NCBI GenBank assembly: GCA_023228245.1
Contig: JALOBN010000078.1
Location: forward strand, 1 to 9,449
Origin: Candidatus Pacearchaeota archaeon
GTDB taxonomy: Archaea; Nanoarchaeota; Nanoarchaeia; Pacearchaeales; GW2011-AR1
Length of the DNA: 9,449 nt
Reading direction: 5' to 3'
Below, piece by piece: positions 7,280 through 9,449 of the stretch (position 1 is the stretch's first letter; each line of letters opens with the position of its first letter). A program made the position numbers and the translations under genes. The notes under the pieces are model-generated. The model made no database searches. It was not told the DNA's origin and worked only from the letters and a program-made list of their open reading frames with translations.

Positions 7280-7966
7280 ATGCCGATATGGGTAGACCGA
7301 ATTTGTGAGCAATGCGGAAAGACTTTTCAAGTAGAACAATGGAGAACGACCGCGCCAAGTCATGTCAATCGAGGGGGCGCGCGATTTTGTTCAAAGTCTT
7401 GTCGTGGATTGCAACAGTTTTCCGAGAAATTGGTTTTTACCAAATGCGACAATTGTGGAAAAGATTTCCATATAAAACCGTATAAACTGGAAAAAAACAA
7501 ACTGCATTTTTGCTCTAGAAGATGCGATTTCGAACAGCGATCGAAGGAGCATCGTGGGCCTTGCGCGGAAGCCTCTAGAAAAAGTGCCGCCACGCGAACC
7601 GGATTGAATAGAAAACCGTTTTCAGAAGAGCATCGAAAACATATCGGAGATGCAGAACGCGGCGAAAAGAATTGGCATTGGAGGGGCGGCCACTCTCCCG
7701 AATATTGCTCTAAATTTAATAACGAATTTAGAGAGTATGTAAGGAACAAGTTCGACCGAGAATGTTTTCTTTGCGGAATACCAGAAAACGGACGACGACT
7801 TAGTGTCCATCATATAGACTATAATCGCAATTCAATTTGCAACGGCAAAGAATGGGCCTTTGTGCCATTATGCGTATCATGTCACATTAAAACCAATAAC
7901 AATAGGTGGCATTGGTTCAACTTGCTAATATGTTATTGGGCTTCAAACCCAGAAATCAGAATTTGA
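7280..7966 (+). CDS. HNH homing endonuclease with two zinc fingers and NUMOD3
   Basis: This 228-residue protein starts at an ATG behind GAGGTG (7267-7272). Two N-terminal Cys4 fingers are visible: C9/C12 with C37/C41, and C56/C59 with C78/C82. A NUMOD3-type DNA-binding motif follows at about 114-138 (FSEEHRKHIGDAERGEKNWH). The C-terminal HNH nuclease has C162/C165, the catalytic-type H177-H178 followed by D180 and N182, and C198/C201-H202. Such enzymes cut one specific site and copy their own gene into it. The gene is free-standing between two viral genes. It is markedly richer in A/T than its neighbours: bases 7441-7500 have 18 G/C of 60, against 35 of 60 at 4861-4920 in the hub gene. That suggests separate acquisition. 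The frame looks intact, so activity is plausible. Confidence 0.9.
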   Translation: MPIWVDRICEQCGKTFQVEQWRTTAPSHVNRGGARFCSKSCRGLQQFSEKLVFTKCDNCGKDFHIKPYKLEKNKLHFCSRRCDFEQRSKEHRGPCAEASRKSAATRTGLNRKPFSEEHRKHIGDAERGEKNWHWRGGHSPEYCSKFNNEFREYVRNKFDRECFLCGIPENGRRLSVHHIDYNRNSICNGKEWAFVPLCVSCHIKTNNNRWHWFNLLICYWASNPEIRI

Positions 7967-7979
7967 GGGAGCTAAACAA

Positions 7980-8252
7980 ATGATCACAGAAAATGACGTA
8001 AATGAAGCCTTCGACAACCTAGAGAATGCTTTTCAGGAACTGGCGAAAATCGAAGACAAGCAACAGGAACTCGCGGCGGACTTGGCCGAATTCAAAGACG
8101 GCAGCAGGAAGGCCGATCAAATCAAAAAGAAGCTGCAAGATCTTCAGCCGAAAATGGCGGCAGCGCAGCGGGCCTACCGGCTCGCGGGAATGCGAGCTGA
8201 TAGGATCAGGCTGCTCTTAGATGTCGCAAAAACGAGCATGGGCAGGGACTAG
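7980..8252 (+). CDS. Small coiled-coil protein of unknown function
   Basis: This 90-residue protein starts at an ATG 13 bases after the endonuclease stop, behind GAGGGAG (7965-7971). It is almost wholly helical and charged (NLENAFQELAKIEDKQQELA, then ADQIKKKLQDLQPKMAAAQ), with heptad spacing of Leu/Ile and no signal peptide, membrane segment or Cys. I do not recognise the family. Its base composition is closer to the tail genes than to the endonuclease gene, so it may have followed the last fibre gene before the endonuclease inserted. A minor structural or assembly role is possible but not shown. Its TAG stop overlaps the stop of the opposing gene. Confidence 0.7.
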   Translation: MITENDVNEAFDNLENAFQELAKIEDKQQELAADLAEFKDGSRKADQIKKKLQDLQPKMAAAQRAYRLAGMRADRIRLLLDVAKTSMGRD

Positions 8253-8542
8253 ACCCCGCTCACTGCCGGAAATATGCCGGCAATTTTCAATTCACCATCG
8301 ACTACCAGATCATGCAGTCTGACAATCTCGATTAGCTGATAGAATACTTGCTTCGGGCATTCGGCCACATTCTCCCCGGTGCCGCTGAGAAATCTGGTGC
8401 GGCGGTCAGGCAAAGTCACGCCATCGATGGTCCTGCCATCGAGCGGCACCCACCCACCCGGGATGTCCGGCCCGCTCCACCACATGATCTGGAGTGCCCG
8501 GCCATTGATGATTGCGACTGGGATCGCATCGTTCGCGTCCAT
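8249..8542 (-). CDS. Short collar-domain protein (minus-strand relative of the fibres)
   Basis: This 97-residue protein starts at an ATG at 8542 that directly follows the stop of the upstream gene, behind a G-rich tract (seven G, 8549-8555 on the other strand). Residues about 16-53 align with the collar-like segment of the plus-strand fibres: IMWWSGPDIPGGWVPLDG, then LPDRRTRFLSGTG, compared with ICWWSGSEASIPAGFVLCNG and PDLRNRFVPGAG. It has no fibre shaft, no His-x-His motifs and no RPPFYALC-type end. After the collar comes an unrelated tail (VFYQLIEIVRLHDLVVDGEL). There is no signal peptide. It may be a small virion cap or adhesin, or a subunit that assembles with other tail-tip proteins. 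The domain match is good; the function is open. Confidence 0.65.
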   Translation of the reverse strand: MDANDAIPVAIINGRALQIMWWSGPDIPGGWVPLDGRTIDGVTLPDRRTRFLSGTGENVAECPKQVFYQLIEIVRLHDLVVDGELKIAGIFPAVSGV

Positions 8543-9001
8543 TCAGATCCCCCCCAGATAATCCACTTTTTCGGGATTGGTGTAGACCTTTTTCCCCTCT
8601 ACGACGGTGAACCCCATTTGGTCATCGCGTGCCGATTCCGGCAGTAGATTGCCATCGTTGGTCATGTACTTCGGCCCGCCTGCCTTGTTCGACCCATCGA
8701 TGGCATGCACCATGCCGCCTTGGGTGGTGTTGTTGGCCCGGAGGTACGGCTTCTGCAGGTCCACCGGCCCGGCCAGCTTTGCCATGATCATGCTCGGATC
8801 CTGGCCGAAGTTGGTCTGCACCCAGGCATTCCATTGATCGGCCAGTGCATTGAAGGCGGCGACATCCTGGGTGGCGTAGGCCGTGGCCATCTTCCAGGAT
8901 AGCTGCGTGCCGTCGATCATGTTCTGCTGCTCTGGCGTGTATGCTGAAGCCAGAGAAACGGCAGCCAAGAGGCTCACAAAAAGGATGAGAATTAACCTCA
9001 T
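8543..9001 (-). CDS. Secreted protein of unknown function (152 aa)
   Basis: I chose the ATG at 9001 because it places a clear Sec signal peptide at the N-terminus (MRLILILFVSLLAAVSLASA, cleavage probably after residue 20). GAGGGG lies nine bases upstream, and the start forms an ATGA overlap with the stop of the gene before it. An upstream in-frame ATG at 9082 would bury the signal peptide and is unlikely. The mature part begins YTPEQQNMIDG, has a helical stretch with Trp (about 45-65, FNALADQWNAWVQTNFGQ), then a Gly/Asn-rich part (HAIDGSNKAGGPKYM), and ends YTNPEKVDYLGGI. There is no Cys and no C-terminal membrane segment, so release to the cell surface or envelope space is expected. I do not recognise the family. 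Confidence 0.75.
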   Translation of the reverse strand: MRLILILFVSLLAAVSLASAYTPEQQNMIDGTQLSWKMATAYATQDVAAFNALADQWNAWVQTNFGQDPSMIMAKLAGPVDLQKPYLRANNTTQGGMVHAIDGSNKAGGPKYMTNDGNLLPESARDDQMGFTVVEGKKVYTNPEKVDYLGGI

Positions 9002-9303
9002 TTCTTCAGCCCCTCGATCGGTATGCTGAGATCGAATACGGCGGGCAACTCGTAGGGCGATACATGTTGCAGCTCGCCCCATCGCTGGCCCTGGTAGCCT
9101 ACTGAGTCCATCCAGCTATTCAGGATCGCCACGCCCTCGTTGTAGGCGGCCTCATAGGCCGGATTGGATTGGCCGCTCACCGCCAGGAAGCCCAGGGCGT
9201 AGCCATCCTGGATGCCTTCCAGGTAGGCGCTATCATTCTCATTCATAGCGATTCCTGGCGCCACCAAAAGCAGCGCCGCCAATATCGATAGTATCAGTTT
9301 CAT
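8998..9303 (-). CDS. Small secreted protein of unknown function (101 aa)
   Basis: I chose the ATG at 9303, which lies behind GGAGTGA and puts a Sec signal peptide at the N-terminus (MKLILSILAALLLVAPGIA, cleavage probably after residue 19). The in-frame ATG at 9318 would add MHGVI. The mature part of about 82 residues is rich in Tyr, Gly and acidic residues (NENDSAYLEGIQDGYALGF, AAYNEGVAILNSWMDSVGYQ) and ends in a short basic tail. It has no Cys. Its stop overlaps the next start by four bases (ATGA), so the two exported proteins are probably made together. A short stretch resembles the downstream secreted protein. I do not recognise the family. Confidence 0.72.
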   Translation of the reverse strand: MKLILSILAALLLVAPGIAMNENDSAYLEGIQDGYALGFLAVSGQSNPAYEAAYNEGVAILNSWMDSVGYQGQRWGELQHVSPYELPAVFDLSIPIEGLKK

Positions 9304-9323
9304 CTTTATCACTCCATGCATCG

Positions 9324-9401
9324 TCAATCGCCGCATAATTTGTAGACGGCGTACCAGCTGAAAACAAATATGAAAACTGTGAGCCAGTCTTCGGGAGCCA
9401 T
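9324..9401 (-). CDS. Possible 25-residue single-span membrane peptide
   Basis: The frame reads MAPEDWLTVFIFVFSWYAVY and then KLCGD. An acidic N-terminus is followed by about 14 mostly hydrophobic and aromatic residues, then a charged end, which fits one short membrane span. The stop lies 20 bases ahead of the next minus-strand start, so it would lead the operon. The SD is weak (GCGGAAAA). It is too short to be sure of from composition alone and may be non-coding leader. Viral membrane peptides of this size include holin- and exclusion-type proteins, but nothing here selects a role. Confidence 0.35.
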   Translation of the reverse strand: MAPEDWLTVFIFVFSWYAVYKLCGD

Positions 9402-9419
9402 TTCATTTTTCCGCTTCGA

Positions 9420-9439
9420 ATGGGCGAGATCTCGCCCAT
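9420..9439. promoter_or_regulatory. Perfect 20-bp palindrome, possible operator
   Basis: The half-site ATGGGCGAGA is followed at once by its exact reverse complement, with no spacer, centred on AGATCT. It lies 18 bases upstream of the possible membrane-peptide start and about 115 bases upstream of the first secreted gene. A spacer-free dyad suits a dimeric repressor better than an RNA hairpin, which needs a loop. The regulator and the promoter would lie outside the window. Confidence 0.5.
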
Positions 9440-9449
9440 GCAATGATCC

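Noticed and set aside
7192..7966. IscB-type nuclease with guide RNA (omega RNA)
   Set aside because: The protein has an HNH domain but no RuvC parts or bridge helix. It carries zinc fingers and NUMOD3, which are typical of homing endonucleases.
7137..7979. Complete group I intron containing the HNH gene
   Set aside because: The last fibre ends with the same C-terminal motif as its paralogues and has a normal stop, so no interrupted exon is seen. Only a loose P7/P8-like pattern exists.
9239..9439. 66-codon minus-strand frame starting inside the palindrome
   Set aside because: It overlaps the signal-peptide region of the secreted gene in another frame, has no SD, and its translation shows no domain. 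The secreted gene frame is much better supported.
1..9449. CRISPR array, tRNA or rRNA gene
   Set aside because: No regularly spaced repeats, cloverleaf with a T-arm, or rRNA-like segment was found by eye on either strand.

Overview
The window reads as the tail and host-recognition end of a tailed virus or provirus (Caudoviricetes, siphovirus-like layout). On the plus strand, from the left edge, it carries the C-terminal part of a tape measure protein, a fibre-like protein ending in a peptidase-S74-like helix, a tail hub/baseplate protein, three tandem paralogous tail fibre/adhesin genes with a collar-type domain, an AT-rich zinc-finger/NUMOD3/HNH homing endonuclease gene, and a short coiled-coil gene. 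The last 1.2 kb is on the minus strand and converges with the coiled-coil gene at a shared CTAG. It holds a collar-domain mini-protein, two small secreted proteins, and possibly a 25-residue membrane peptide.

The host is not proven. An archaeon, perhaps a methanogen, is suggested by frequent ATA (Ile) codons, TATA-box-like elements (TTTATATA, CTTAAATA) in the only sizeable intergenic gap, and Shine-Dalgarno (SD) starts such as GGAGGTGA. The two exported proteins have plain Sec signal peptides. No capsid, portal, terminase, integrase, lysis or replication gene lies in the window, so a free virus cannot be told from an integrated one.

The plus-strand genes from 1 to 7136 are packed with overlaps or gaps of 0-10 bases and look like one late operon. 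The tape measure, hub and fibres would build the tail tube, its tip and the receptor-binding ends. The three fibre genes share an N-terminus (MAYTK or its equivalent), a collar-like segment and two His-x-His motifs 44-45 residues apart, but the sequence between the His motifs has diverged completely. The middle one has a strong SD but ATC where its paralogues have ATG.

Positions 7137-7279 are non-coding. They hold promoter-like AT-rich elements and a compact foldable segment that could form a three-way junction with a pseudoknot just ahead of the endonuclease gene. The minus-strand block looks like an accessory (moron-type) cassette. A perfect 20-bp palindrome lies just upstream of it at the right edge.
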